Below are positions 53,591 through 64,000 of a stretch of 64,000 bases of DNA, piece by piece. The DNA comes from Pyrus communis (taxonomy: Eukaryota; Streptophyta; Magnoliopsida; Rosales; Rosaceae). Within the stretch, counting starts at the first letter, position 1. Each line of letters starts with the position of its first letter. The translations under genes and the position numbers were made by a program. Below the pieces are notes generated by a model, which had not been told where the DNA came from, did not search any database, and worked only from the letters and a program-made list of their open reading frames with translations. The DNA lies in assembly GCF_963583255.1 (NCBI RefSeq), contig NC_084819.1, forward strand, positions 9,690,001 to 9,754,000. The letters are read 5' to 3'.

Positions 53591-54530
53591 CAGTGCATGC
53601 GCAACAATTCAAATGGAAGAGGTGAGAAAAAAAGGTTATGAATGCTGGTACCATGACGACTGCCTCATAAACTAAGGCATACTTTTCCAGTGATAAGAAG
53701 TACAAGGGAAGAAATCCCCATCTCAAATGCCAACACTGCAATGCCAACGGATACCTGAAGGATCGTTGTTGGATTCTTCACCCTGAGCTCAAACCTGACT
53801 TCACGAAAAATGAAAAGCCTTTTTAGAAGAAATCTCAGTTCTCTGGTTATAAAGCTAATCATGCTTCATCCTCTTCAACTAAAGGCTTAGAGGCTCTTCT
53901 AAACTTTACTTCCAATCCCTCATAAATGAGTTTGCTACATATTTACAAATGAAGAAGGAAGTCTCTGGAAGTGATAAAGCTATTAGCTCTGGAAATGGCA
54001 ATTCAACTACTTTACTAGGAAAATTTGCATGTTTTGTAGCTAACTCAAAGAACCTCACTCAGGACAACATGCAAGGTATCTTGACTGCTCTCAAAACTGC
54101 TCTAAATATAAATCAATGCATGATTTATGGGTTATAGAGTCCTGTGCCACATACCACATAACAAACCAATTTTCCAAGCTTCATGATTTTTAAAAACTCC
54201 ACACACCTTCACATGTGTCAGTTGCTAATGGTGAGGGAGCTAAAGTGTTGGGAATGGGGAAATTACACTTAGTTTCTGATAAGATAGAGTCCAAGGTCTT
54301 GTATGTTCCCTCATTCCCTTTCCAGCTTCTCTCTGTTGAAAATATCACACATGCCTTGAACTGCTCACTTACTTTCTTCCTCTACAATATCGTTTTTCAG
54401 GATTGTGTCACCAAAAAGAAGATTGGTGAGGGTTTCTTCTTAGATGGCCTCTATTACCTATCCAAGGAGTCTTCATTTCTCAAGGGATTTCAAGTCAAGT
54501 CTAACCTAGTTCAAGACCAACACTTGTGAC
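53591..54530 (+). pseudogene. Copia Gag end, zinc knuckle and protease
   Basis: A knuckle of the type CQHCNANGYLKDRCW (about 53738-53782) has Tyr in place of the metal-binding His. The protease region reads WVIESCATYHIT (about 54127-54162), where active relatives have DSGAT, so the catalytic Asp is Glu and Gly is Cys. The frame 54215-54529 (LHLVSDKIESKVLYVPSFPFQLLSV) is the usual protease to pre-integrase linker. Stops separate the blocks. Confidence 0.8.
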
Positions 54531-55600
54531 ATCAAAGATTAGCTCATTTATTCGAGCCCATTTTGTCAAGATTGTTTCCAAATTTTTGTAAAGAAGTGAC
54601 TCAATATGATACTTGTCACTTGTCTAAATCCACTAGGTTACCTTTTGGTTCATCGGCTAATAGGACCGAACAAGTTTTTGAACTTGTTCATTCAGATGTT
54701 TAGGAACCATTTTTTGAATCTTTTGATGGGTATAAGTATTTTGTAACTTTTATAGATGACTTCTCGAGAGTTACTTGGCTATACCTTTTGAAATCTAAGA
54801 GAGTATTCAAAGACTTTCTTAATCTTGTCAAAAATCATTTCACTTCCCAAATTCAAACATTGATGTCTAATAATGGTTTGGAATATATGTCACACATCAT
54901 GGAACAATATTTGAGCAGTCATGGAATATTGCATCAAGCCAGTTGTGTTGGTACTCCACAACAAAACGGCATAGCCGAGAGAAAAAATCGTGATCTACTT
55001 GAAAAAACAAGAGCATTAATGTTGCACATGAAATTTCCAAAAAGATTTTAGTCCTAAGGAGTTATGACTGCTGCATATATCATAAATCGATTACCAAGTC
55101 AAGTCTTGGAATTCAAATCTCCAATGGAAGTGCTAAAAAGCAGGGATATTAATCTGTCACACCTTAAAGTCTTTGGGTGCACATGCTATGTACATATTCA
55201 ATCATAGCATAGGGATAAACTGGACCCTAGAGCTAACAAATGCATTTTTCTTGGCTATTCATCTACTCAAAAGGGTTACAAGTGTTATAGTCCTGAGTGA
55301 AAAAGAGTTATATTATCAAAGGATGTACAATTTGATGAAACTAACTCTTTGTACAACAAGTTGTCTAATGATCAGTCATAGGGGGAGTTATTTCTTAAGC
55401 TCTTTCTCTTACCAAGGGCTGAGGAACTATCTTCTGAGATACAACCAATTAGTGTATATTCTTCTGCTGATGAAACTCATGTCAATGATCACAACACTGA
55501 ATATCAAATACACAATGAAGAATCCCACAATGTGGAGCCAGAAACATCGACAAAAGAGACACAACAGGTCTAAGGCAAACATAATGTAGTGCGTGCTAAA
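54531..55600 (+). pseudogene. Copia integrase, broken
   Basis: HQRLAH zinc-binding start (about 54533), then LVHSDV (first Asp, about 54690), FVTFIDDFSRVTWLY, MSNNGLEYMSH (the second Asp is replaced by Asn), and TPQQNGIAERKNRDLLE (third acid region). The C-terminal HLKVFGCTCYVHIQ block follows at about 55160. Frame 55173-55589 is mostly a shifted shadow. At least one catalytic residue is lost and there are stops and shifts. Confidence 0.82.
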
Positions 55601-55849
55601 CATCCCCCTACAAAGCTCCAAGACTATGTGACTTATTCAGCCAGGCATCGAATCAGTGGTTTCATGTCATACCAAAATGTATCACCATCTTATGCTGCCT
55701 ATTTGAATACCATCACAAGCCACTACGAGCCTCAAAACTTTTAAGAAGCAAGCTGTCAAAAAGTGTGGGAAATGCCATGAATGAAGAGCTCTAAGCTCTT
55801 CCAACCACAACACTTGGAGTGTAGTTCGACTTCCACAAGGAAAAAAGGC

Positions 55850-56740
55850 AGTTGGTAGTAAATGGATATACAAGATCAAATTTCACTCGGATGGATCCAT
55901 TGAAAGACACAAAGCTAGGTTGTTAGCTAGAAGATTCACTTAAACCTATGTCATGGACTACAAGGAAACATTCGCACCCGTTGCAAAGATGAACACTGTA
56001 AGGGTTTTGTTGTCTGTTGCTGTCAATAAAGGATGGTCTCTATACCAAATGGATGTGAAGAATGCATTCTTACACGGTGACCTTAAAGATGAGGTTTACA
56101 TGAAGTTACCACCGGGACATCCTCAGAGCAATGAACTTGGCTTGGTTTGTAGGCTGCACAAATCCATTTATGGATTAAAGCAATCCCCAAGAACCTAGTA
56201 TGCCAAGCTTAGTTCAGTTCTTGAAGTAGCTGGATTTCAAAGAAGCAATACAGACTCATCCATGTTTATTTGAACAAGAGTTGTTGGAAAACTTGTAGTG
56301 TTGATTTATGTTAATGATTTAATCATTATTGGAGACAATGTTGATGAAATTACAAACCTCAAGATCTCACTGCAACAGAAGTTTTCCCTCAAAGATCTTG
56401 GAGTACTGAAATATTTCCTTGGAATAGAAATAGCCTCATCAAATAAAGGGTTATTTCTCAACCAAAGGAAATATATTCTTGATCTTCTCCAGGAATCAAA
56501 CATAAAGGCTGCCAAGCCAGTTGAAACTCCTCTCGACAGCAAGCTTAAGCTTAGCTTGGAAGGCAAACCATTGCCCAATATTGGTTACTATCAACTACTT
56601 GTTGGTAAATTAATTTATTTAACTATCACATGACCAGATATTACATTTGCACTGAGTCTAGGTAGCCAATTCATGCACTCGCCTACCATGGAACACTTTA
56701 ATCTTGTTAAGAGAATCCTTCATTATCTCAAAGGATTCCC
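55850..56740 (+). pseudogene. Copia reverse transcriptase, broken
   Basis: WIYKIKFHSDGSIERHKARL (55862 on), [41 protein letters not shown] and the [10 protein letters not shown] block, then, after stops, IYVNDLIIIG (canonical YVDDL, with the first catalytic Asp changed to Asn) and FSLKDLGVLKYFLGIEI. The thumb region ends at about 56740, where the small Tat element interrupts the path to RNase H. Confidence 0.88.
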
Positions 56741-56786
56741 ATGAAGAAAAATGATAATACTCAAGTTATTGGTTATTGTGAAGCTT

Positions 56787-58290
56787 GTGGATGCAAATTT
56801 CCTCCTTCTTGTTGTTGGACGAAAATGCACCTACAAAACAATTAACACCTTAGGTCAAGGCCAAAAGCCTCACGCGCCCACATGATTTTTTTTTTTTGGG
56901 GGGGGAGGGGGAGAGGCTTTGGCCGAAGACCTTTCGATGCCAAAGTTAGAATTTGAGGAAAAGTGTTTAATCACCTTTGACGTTGATTGAGCCATTATTG
57001 TCCGCTACTTGCACAAAGGAGTCCCAGTGTGCCTCAAGGGTAATTTTATCTTTTTCACCCAAGTGTTGTTCCCCGTTTAGGTTGGAAGAGCTTAAAAGGA
57101 ATGCATCTCCTTGAAAAGTGGAGTGTGGTAGACTCCGAGCGCAAGATTTGAGTTGGGGAATATCAAATATGTGAAGAAATGGGGTGAAAATACCCCTGAT
57201 TCAATTATCGGCCTAGAAATTTGGAGCCGGGACGGTTGAACCAATCTTGGATCAGTTTGGGTTGCCTGGGACACCACAGGAGTAGGCCGCGCACGCAGGT
57301 GCTAGGCTTAGGCTCGGCTCGGTGGATCCTGAGCTTGGGTCCATGAAGCATGGATGGACGCGGGCAGTTAGGTTGGTGCGACTTAGGCATGCAGGCCTTG
57401 GGCCGTGCATTGTACTCTAAATTGGGCTGCTAGGGCAGCGGCTTAGGTTGCCCTTGACCCCTAGGCTTGCTGCTCCCCGTGGGGCGTGGGCTTTCCAAAA
57501 ATGGCCATGGTGTTTGTTGTCGTGGTGGCTGCTACGGTGCCACCCCGCGATGGTGGTGCCGCTCTACCTATCATCGCCTTTAACCTCATGGATCGCCTTG
57601 GTCCCATTTCATGAACTTTGGAATTTTCGTTCATTGAGGGTTTCGAATCTCTTGTCATTGTACTTCTCTTTTACATTTTATATAAGAATTTTTATAAATA
57701 AAAATTCCAAGAGTAAGAACGTATGAAAAATCTACAAATGAACAAGAAAACAAAAAACCTTGAATGCAAGAGTCTTCTATGAGCGTGTGACTCAAGCTCT
57801 CAATGAAGCACCAATTTATGGATGCAAATTTCTGCCTTCTTCTTCTTGGTCGAAAATGCACCTGCAAAACAATTAACACCTTAGGTCAAGGCCAAGAGCC
57901 TCACGCGCCCACGATGATTGAAGGGGGAACTTTGGCTGAAGAACCTCCGATGTCAAAGTTAGAATTTGAGGGAAAAGTGTTTAGAGAAATTTGGAGAATT
58001 TTGCAAGAAAATTGGACTTAGGTTTTTGGAGAAATGAAGGTGTTTATACGGGGTTGTGGCCGGCCTTTTTTGGAGAAAAGGGGTCCGGCCACTTATGGTG
58101 GTTTTTGGCTCTAATTGCAAGATATTATGCCAAAATAATATCTTGTAATCAATTAGGGAATTGATTAGAAAATTAATCATTTAATTAGGAAATTAATCAA
58201 TTAATTTAGGTAATCAATCCTAATTTGAAAGAATTATCGAGGGTTACCTTGTGGGGAGGATTTAATGACGATTGATGAAATAGATCAACA
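56787..58290 (-). mobile_element. Small deletion derivative of the element A family inside Copia
   Basis: LTR-like ends matching element A (TGTGGATGCAAATTTCC at 56787 and a second LTR from 57817) enclose only the leader/Gag-start region (57064-57816, matching 37310-37949). The left LTR copy is cut short at about 57063. The element is flanked by AAGCT (56782-56786) and ACGCT (58291-58295), a 5 bp target duplication with one change. Orientation is minus, with the primer-site motif at 57796-57816. No complete gene remains; the minus frame 57658-57461 is a Gag-start relic. Confidence 0.78.
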
Positions 58291-58295
58291 ACGCT

Positions 58296-58748
58296 GACTG
58301 GGTAGGAAACAAAATAGATCGAAAGTCTACCACAGGCTATTGCACGTTTGTTGGAGGCAACCTTGTAACATGGAAGAGTAAGAAACAAAGTGTCATTGCA
58401 AGATCTAGTGTTGAAGTTGAGTATAAATCTATGGTATCCACCGCACGTGAATTAATATGGTTTAAAGGTCTTTTGAGTGATTTAGGGTTCCATACAAGGC
58501 AACCCATGTACTGTGATAATCAAGTTGCAATGCACATAGCATCAAATCCAGTATTCCAAGAAAGGACGAAACATATTAAGGTTGATTGCCACTATGTACG
58601 TGCTCAGGTGCAAACTCAAGTGATTCAAACTCTCGACACAAGGAGTGCGGATCAGTTGGCTGATATTTTGGCCAAACCATTACCCACAAATCAGTTCCAA
58701 CACCTCCTATCCAAGCTCGGTTCCATCAACCTTCTGGACCCAGCTTGA
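58296..58748 (+). pseudogene. Copia RNase H
   Basis: Continues the Copia polyprotein: ADWVGNKIDRKSTTGYCTF, WKSKKQSVIARSSVEVEYKS, MYCDNQVAMHIASNPVFQERTKHIKVDCHYVR and the terminal ADQLADILAKPL. All signature blocks are present and the frame from 58296 is open to the stop at 58746. It is detached from its reverse transcriptase by the small Tat element. Confidence 0.85.
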
Positions 58749-58758
58749 GGGGAAGTAT

Positions 58759-59031
58759 TGAAAGTCAAGTGTGGGTAATTAGGGCTATTGGTTAGGGTGT
58801 AGTTGTCATTTTAACCTAATTGTATCTTGTAAGGATCTTTTCATATCTTTCCATACTTGTAGGGTGGCTATTAGCTTTCTTTTTTCCTTTTTTTTTCTGC
58901 TCCTTGTTTTATAGAGCTACTGTGTAAGCGTCAATCAAGGACGATCAGTGTGTTGATCACACCTTCTCCTATATAGCTTGTCTCCTTAGGTTGTAAATCA
59001 TAATACAAATATAGTGACATAAAAGTTAACA
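58759..59031 (+). repeat. 3' LTR of the SAUR3 Copia element
   Basis: 273 bp from TGAAAGTCAAG to AAAGTTAACA. SAUR3 sequence starts at the next base (AATTCCCATCC). A CTATATAG box lies at about 58968-58976. Confidence 0.88.
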
Positions 59032-59116
59032 AATTCCCATCCTCCACAGAAATCGACATCACTCATCGAAAAAACAAACTATCCAGAAACTTAAGCTCTA
59101 CTAATTAACCCTAGTA

Positions 59117-59593
59117 ATGTCTACGGAGAAGAACTACGGATCGAAGAAAGCCGAGGATGGAGGTTTGCTGATGCTGAGGCTGCTCATTGGGAAGCTAGTC
59201 CATAAGGGTCTCTCAATCTTGGCATCAAGAGGCCCTCACGATCACCACCATCATGACAATAATTTTGACGAAGAATCAGAAGCTACGATGGTGTTGCCGG
59301 AAGACGTTAAATGACACTTTGCAGTTTTTGCTGTCAATGGAAATGAAGCAGAGAGGTTTGTGGTTAAATTGGAGTCGTTGAGTAACCCTGAATTTTTGAG
59401 GTAATTGGAAAAGGCCAAGGAAGAGTATGGATTTGATCAAAAGGGTGCTCTTGCGGTTCCTTGTGGACTTCGAGAAATGCAGAAAATTCTACAAAGCTGC
59501 AGGAGTAAAAAGAATAATCGAACTACATCTAATAATATTAATTTTACAGTTATACAGGCATACTATCTAGCTTCTTTTGTAGAATTTGTGTAA
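59117..59593 (+). pseudogene. SAUR copy 3, two in-frame stops, promoter displaced
   Basis: Closest relative of copy 1 (MSTEKNYGSKKAEDGGLLMLRLLIGKLVHKGLS-type start). Stops: TGA at 59312-59314, where a 3 bp loss replaced the codons after PEDVK, and TAA at 59402-59404, a T-to-A change in LRLLEE. Otherwise the frame is kept through EEYGFDQKGALAVPC to the C-terminus, which is longer than in copy 1. The leader (59032-59116) joins the Copia 3' LTR directly, so the native promoter now lies about 16 kb upstream. Truncated products would lack most of the SAUR domain. Confidence 0.9.
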
Positions 59594-59761
59594 ATTATTT
59601 ATCTAATTATTCCCTACTTTTCTATATTTTATTGCACTGAATGTAGAACAAACTTCTACACGGTAATGATGAGAAATTCATTCTCTCCTATGTGATTTCT
59701 TCTGGCAATAATTAATGGTGGGTTTGGGGATGATAGGGATGACAATAATTGATGTTGATAT

Positions 59762-60610
59762 CAAGGTTCTAAAAAACGCTAGGCGCTAGTCAGACTGCGG
59801 GCTAGCGCCTAGCGCCTAAACTGCTAGGCGGGGTCTTGGCGGGCGTCTAGGCGGCATAGGCGAATTTAGGTAAATTTATTGTATATCTTGTAAATAAGTG
59901 CATATTGACACTTACAAAAAATTATACTTGAATGAAATTCATGGATAAGATAATAAAAGAATGATAAAATGCAAAAAGAGTGTCCAACAATGTCTCTCCA
60001 ATAGATAGGATTGTTCTTTTTTTTTTTTTTAATAAATTAGATGGTATAAGATGAAAGTTCATATGATAATAAGAATGTATTACTTAATAAATATTTTTTA
60101 AAGATTATTTATTATATAGTGAATGAACTTAAAAAAAATGTAAAGGTGTAAACGTTTTGGTTTGTAGTCTGTAAAAAGGGAGGTGGGGAACACTACACCA
60201 AAAAGGGATGTGGGGCACACCACACAATATTCAGTGTATGTTATCTGTGATTAGAAGTTAATTAATTTAAAAAAATTAAACAAAAAGTGGAGTGGTGATG
60301 TCTGTCACGTGGAGGAGTAGGAAGAGAGAGACTGATTTCTATCTTCTTTTTCCTTTCATCTTCTTCTTCTTAATTTCATCTTCTTGAAATGCAAAACGCA
60401 GAACCAGAACAAGAATGCAACTCTCTGCAACGACAAAAATTCTAAAACACCCAAACCGCCTAAGTCATCGAGTCACCCACCTAGGCCGCCCAAGCACCAC
60501 CTAAACTGCCTCCACGCCCGCCTAATCCTCTTGCCTATTTTTCTCCCAATTATGGGCTAATCAGAGCGGCTAGGAACCTTGTAGTGCCTAGGCTAATTTT
60601 TAGAACACTG
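59762..60610. mobile_element. hAT-type non-autonomous transposon 1
   Basis: 849 bp with inverted ends (CAAGGTTCTAAAAAACGC... and ...AATTTTTAGAACACTG) rich in CTAGGCGC phrases. It is flanked by GTTGATAT (59754-59761) and ATTGATAT (60611-60618), an 8 bp duplication with one change. The flanks are contiguous in SAUR copy 1 (about 2835-2860), which independently confirms the borders. No transposase. Confidence 0.85.
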
Positions 60611-60823
60611 ATTGATATTCAAAATATCGCATATTCTGCCATAAGGTTTTTGTTTTTAATGCCTTCATTCTATATATTTGGTGAAGAATATTATTTTCAT
60701 TCTTTATCTTTAAATTAAGAAAAGGTGATTCAACCCTGCTTTCACTTTCAAATTTTATTTTTAATGCAACAGTATGTTAAACTAGAACTACGATGGTGCA
60801 GGACTTTGAAAATAAGTTACAAT

Positions 60824-61317
60824 CATTATTCTAAAATGCCCGCCTAGGCGCTAGGCAGCTAGTTACTGTCCCAATTAATGCTTAAACGTTTGAAAATTAA
60901 GAAATGACTCCTAAACCTGCTGAGGTGCCTGCCCAGACCCGCCTAGGCACTAGCCTAACCCACCCAAACCCGTCTAGGCACTCGCCTAGTCCACCCAGAC
61001 CTGCCTAGGCACCCGCCTAGGTTGTGACTCACTTAGACAGAAAATAGATAACTTTCATTTTGCATTTTGTTTTTCAATAAATTGTAAGAGACTTGTTGAA
61101 TACTTAAATGAACACACATTATATGTGTATTCTCTATGTTTTCATTATGTTCCAATACTTCATAATATATATGTCATTCTATTTTGTAGTTTATGATGAA
61201 ATTATATATATTTTAAGTATAAACATACACTTATTTAAATGAAATATAATAGATTTACTTAAATTCGCCTAGTTTGCCTAGGCGCCTAACTAGTGCCTAG
61301 CATCTTTTAGAACCTTG
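60824..61317. mobile_element. hAT-type non-autonomous transposon 2
   Basis: 494 bp with the same end type (CATTATTCTAAAATGCCCGCC... and ...CATCTTTTAGAACCTTG) and the perfect 8 bp target duplication GTTACAAT (60816-60823 and 61318-61325). The same CCTAGGCGC phrases show it belongs to the same family as the previous element. Confidence 0.88.
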
Positions 61318-61335
61318 GTTACAATTAAGTTAGGT

Positions 61336-63280
61336 TTGTAACAACCTGTCCCCAAATATTTGGTTTTTATAATTTTATTGCATGAATTTACGAAAATACC
61401 CTTCAAGGTAAAAACGTTGACTTTTGTTGATCGTCGTGTTGTGTCGCGTAAGGCTCTTTTTCTTGGCGTATCCTTGTAGTACTCGTCGTTACGAACGCAT
61501 GGGCGTAAGCAGAATTGAATTTGGAGCTAAAACAGAGATTTTACGAAATTCGGAATGATAATGGCATTTTGGTAATTTCACATCTGGAGAAGTTCTCAAC
61601 TTTGGGCCTTTGCTTAGCTGACATATAGCTAAAATGTTCCCCATTTCTGGGTTGTTCTTCTTTCCTTTTCCATGACTTTTCTCTCTAGAACTCTCTCTCT
61701 CTCTCTCTCTTTTCACTCTCTTCTCTCTACTCTCTGCTTCGGGAAACTCTATCCCTCTCTTCCTTATCTTTCCCTCTCTCTGAGCATGGGCGTACACCAA
61801 CACTTACCACCACATCTCCGATGAGCACCACCACCATCTGTGGACCCTCCCTCCTCCCTTTTCACCTCTCTACGACATCCCTCTTTCTTTTGATGTCACT
61901 ATGCATTTCTTCTTCCCGACAAGTTGCCATGGAATCTGGTAAGTTCTCCATGATTCCGAGCAAGGTAAGCCTTGAAACCGATATGGGTCATCCTAGATCA
62001 CAATTCCATGTTGTTTCTAGTCTCACTATAATGTTTGATACAGAGAAACACCTTGAGGGAAAATTCCCCAGAATTTCAATGAGAAACCCAGCCTTTGCAG
62101 GCATTTTCTGGCCGATCCCGACCTCGGCTCAACCTCATTTTGGTATGCCCTTGTTCCTAATCTCCTAATCTTCAATTTGACTTTTATTTCATAAAAAATA
62201 GTTAAGAATCGAGCTCGAACGGAGCTTGGGAAGTTTCCCGGCCAAAATTCCCAAATACAGCCTTATTCTGCCTTAAGTTCAACGAGTGCGACGCGCAAGC
62301 CTATTTGGGTCGACCCGACCCACAACCCAAACCCAATCTAAAATCTAGCCCAAATCTACGATCCATTACCCTCAATCCAGTAACCCTGACCCAACACTAA
62401 CATGGGCCCAATCCAATAACCGGCCCAAACCTTTAGCCCATGTAACCCAAACATTTGGCCCAATTCAACAACCAGCCCAACCTAGTAACTGAAAGCCCAC
62501 ATCCGACCTAGATCTGACCTAACCCGAATCGAAGCCCCGTTCCCATAGTTAGCGTGTGGTAGACTACCATAACCGGCGTGTGGAGCACATGCTCCTCCGC
62601 CGTCCACAACGGTGACCACAATGAATTTCCAACGATTTTTTCGACGACCCATCTCAGCGCGTAGCCTCCCAAGCTCATGCCCTGTGGCGACGCATGCGGC
62701 AGCTCATGAGGGAACCCGAGGTCCCTCCTAATGTTTTTCAACGTACCGAATCCGAATTCGTTATCCGTTTTTCCAAATTCTATCGTTTTAGTAGAGTTTT
62801 ATTAAATGGTCTCTATTTGTGTTTAAGTGGATCTGTTGGAAATGATCGTCCTCCTTAGTTCGGGCGGCTCCCCAGCAACAAAATATCCGTGAATGGACCC
62901 CTTATTAACTTGCATGTTTTTATAAAATATTAGGCTTGCATTCAAGAAAAACATGATTTCATGATTTAACATTTTATGCATTATTTATGATTTATCAAGT
63001 TTACGATTTACAAAAGGTTATGAATTATTGGATTTTTGTATATGAAATTCTATGGATTTACGAATATGAATTATCATGGATTTATGAGATGAGGCTTTGA
63101 GCTTTTAAGCTCCGGATTTGATATGAGATTTTTGAGATACATTTTCAGTGCTTATCTAATGAGTTATCATACAGCACATACACACAACCGAGTATGTAGA
63201 CGTCTATGGCCATAGGACACAATTTATGAGATTTATGACATACTCCCAGCCTTACTAGCCCGGGGCTAATGTCGGTGTGT

Positions 63281-63323
<43 letters not shown>

Positions 63324-63439
63324 TTCTTCTCTGGCGTAACCTAAAGTCGTATAGCTTCACCTTCGGGTGATGGACCCCTATATTTCTTCTTTGGTGTAAC
63401 CCAGAGTCTTACAGCTTTACCTTCAGGTGATGGGCTCAT

Positions 63440-63485
<46 letters not shown>

Positions 63486-64000
63486 TCTTCTCTGGCGTAA
63501 CCCAGAGTCGTACAGCTTCACCTTTGGGTGATGGACCCCTATTTTCTTCACTGGCGTAACCCGGTGTTGTACAGCTTCACCTTCGAGTGATGGTTATGCC
63601 TTCAAGCCACTATGATACCCCTAGTTGAGTACATCATTGATGAGATTTATGGATTTGCCTTTGGGTGACTATATTACCATTACTAAGCACTGGTTTACAC
63701 GTACATGTTTTTACGAATGTTTTTCATGGCATGCCAGAGTTTTCTGAAAACCTACTATGTAGTACTATATATGTGCTTTCAAAACAAGGAGTTAGTATGT
63801 TAAAAAATTTGGTCCACTCACCCTTATTTTGCGCCTCGTTCAGGAGTTAGAATCGAGGTATACAATCCCGGCATCAGGACACCTCTACATAGGTATCTTT
63901 GGGTCTTTCAAAGTAGAACCCACTCCTTTGTTCGTATCATTTTATATTCATTCTTTCACATTATTCTTAATTAGTTGTATGATCTGAACACGTTCCTGCA
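61336..64000 (+). mobile_element. Start of a long Gypsy-type LTR, cut by the window edge
   Basis: Begins TGTAACAACCTGTCCCCAAA, a start typical of plant Gypsy (chromovirus-type) LTRs, and no gene is seen in the following 2.6 kb. It includes a CT-rich leader (about 61680-61780), a GGCCCA/CCCAA-rich part (62280-62530) and a repeat block at 63283-63600. Frames at 61821-62168 and 62508-62741 have no recognisable domain. Orientation and LTR length are inferred from the TG start only. Confidence 0.5.
63283..63600 (+). repeat. Alternating microsatellites and a 55-60 bp repeat
   Basis: A TG run (63283-63320) and an AT run (63440-63482) are interleaved with four units of TTTCTTC.CTGGCGTAACC...AGTCGTACAGCTTCACCTTCGGGTGATGG at about 63323, 63380, 63484 and 63543. 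Confidence 0.9.

Larger units (their letters stand above)
43245..59031 (+). mobile_element. Copia LTR retrotransposon in the SAUR3 promoter, itself hit twice
   Basis: Plus-strand Copia element of about 4.9 kb net length: 5' LTR (43245-43478, shortened), primer site, Gag, protease, integrase, reverse transcriptase, RNase H, polypurine tract (TTGAGGGGAAG, 58745-58755) and 3' LTR (58759-59031). It is interrupted in Gag by the gag-only element (44179-53585) and at the RNase H start by a small Tat derivative (56787-58290). The outer insertion point lies in the SAUR3 TATA region. Several stops and catalytic changes make it inactive. Its own target duplication is lost on the left. Confidence 0.88.

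Noticed and set aside
61821..62168. A 115-codon frame with a hydrophobic N-terminus, signal-peptide-like
   Set aside because: It lies in what looks like a Gypsy LTR, and I see no family resemblance.

Overview
This window is plant nuclear DNA: a gene-poor stretch crowded with LTR retrotransposons, a LINE and small DNA transposons around a small family of SAUR (small auxin-up RNA) genes. The repeat families (Tat/Athila-type Gypsy, Copia, a LINE with DUF4283-like ORF1, MITEs with 8-9 bp target duplications) and AT-rich spacers fit an angiosperm. The Tat-type open reading frames look to me most like Rosaceae (apple, pear, Prunus), but I hold that loosely. Nothing bacterial or organellar was seen, and I found no tRNA, rRNA or CRISPR. 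Only one host gene looks intact.

Layout. (1) 1-1415: the 5' end of a minus-strand Tat-like element (gag start, primer site, LTR), cut by the window edge. (2) 1416-4135: SAUR copy 1, intact, with its promoter. (3) 4136-10108: a MULE-type MITE and a decayed minus-strand Copia element. (4) 10664-18050: a minus-strand LINE broken by a solo LTR and by an odd palindromic LTR insertion. (5) 19617-38857: SAUR copy 2, split at its start codon by an 18.7 kb Tat-type element (element A). Element A itself contains a 7.8 kb non-autonomous Tat-like element (element B). (6) 42270-59760: SAUR copy 3, split at its TATA region by a Copia element. That Copia contains a young 9.4 kb gag-only element and a 1.5 kb deletion derivative of the element A family. 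(7) 59762-61317: two hAT-type MITEs. (8) 61336-64000: the start of a long Gypsy-type LTR that runs off the window.

How it fits together. Three diverged SAUR copies share promoter and 3'-flank sequence, so a local tandem array came first. Transposons then separated promoter from coding region in two of the three. Matching target-site duplications let the nesting order be read directly: A into SAUR2, then B into A; Copia into SAUR3, then the gag-only element and the small Tat derivative into Copia; two LTR insertions into the LINE.

Most unusual signals: an LTR insertion whose two U5 ends are joined head to head yet is flanked by a perfect 5 bp target duplication; an LTR array of about 16 small hairpins whose arms change together; antisense ORFs in both nested Tat-type elements, one with an intron that keeps frame; and a gag-protease-only element with nearly identical LTRs and a 931-codon open frame. 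All comparisons were made by eye; no alignments or database searches were run.
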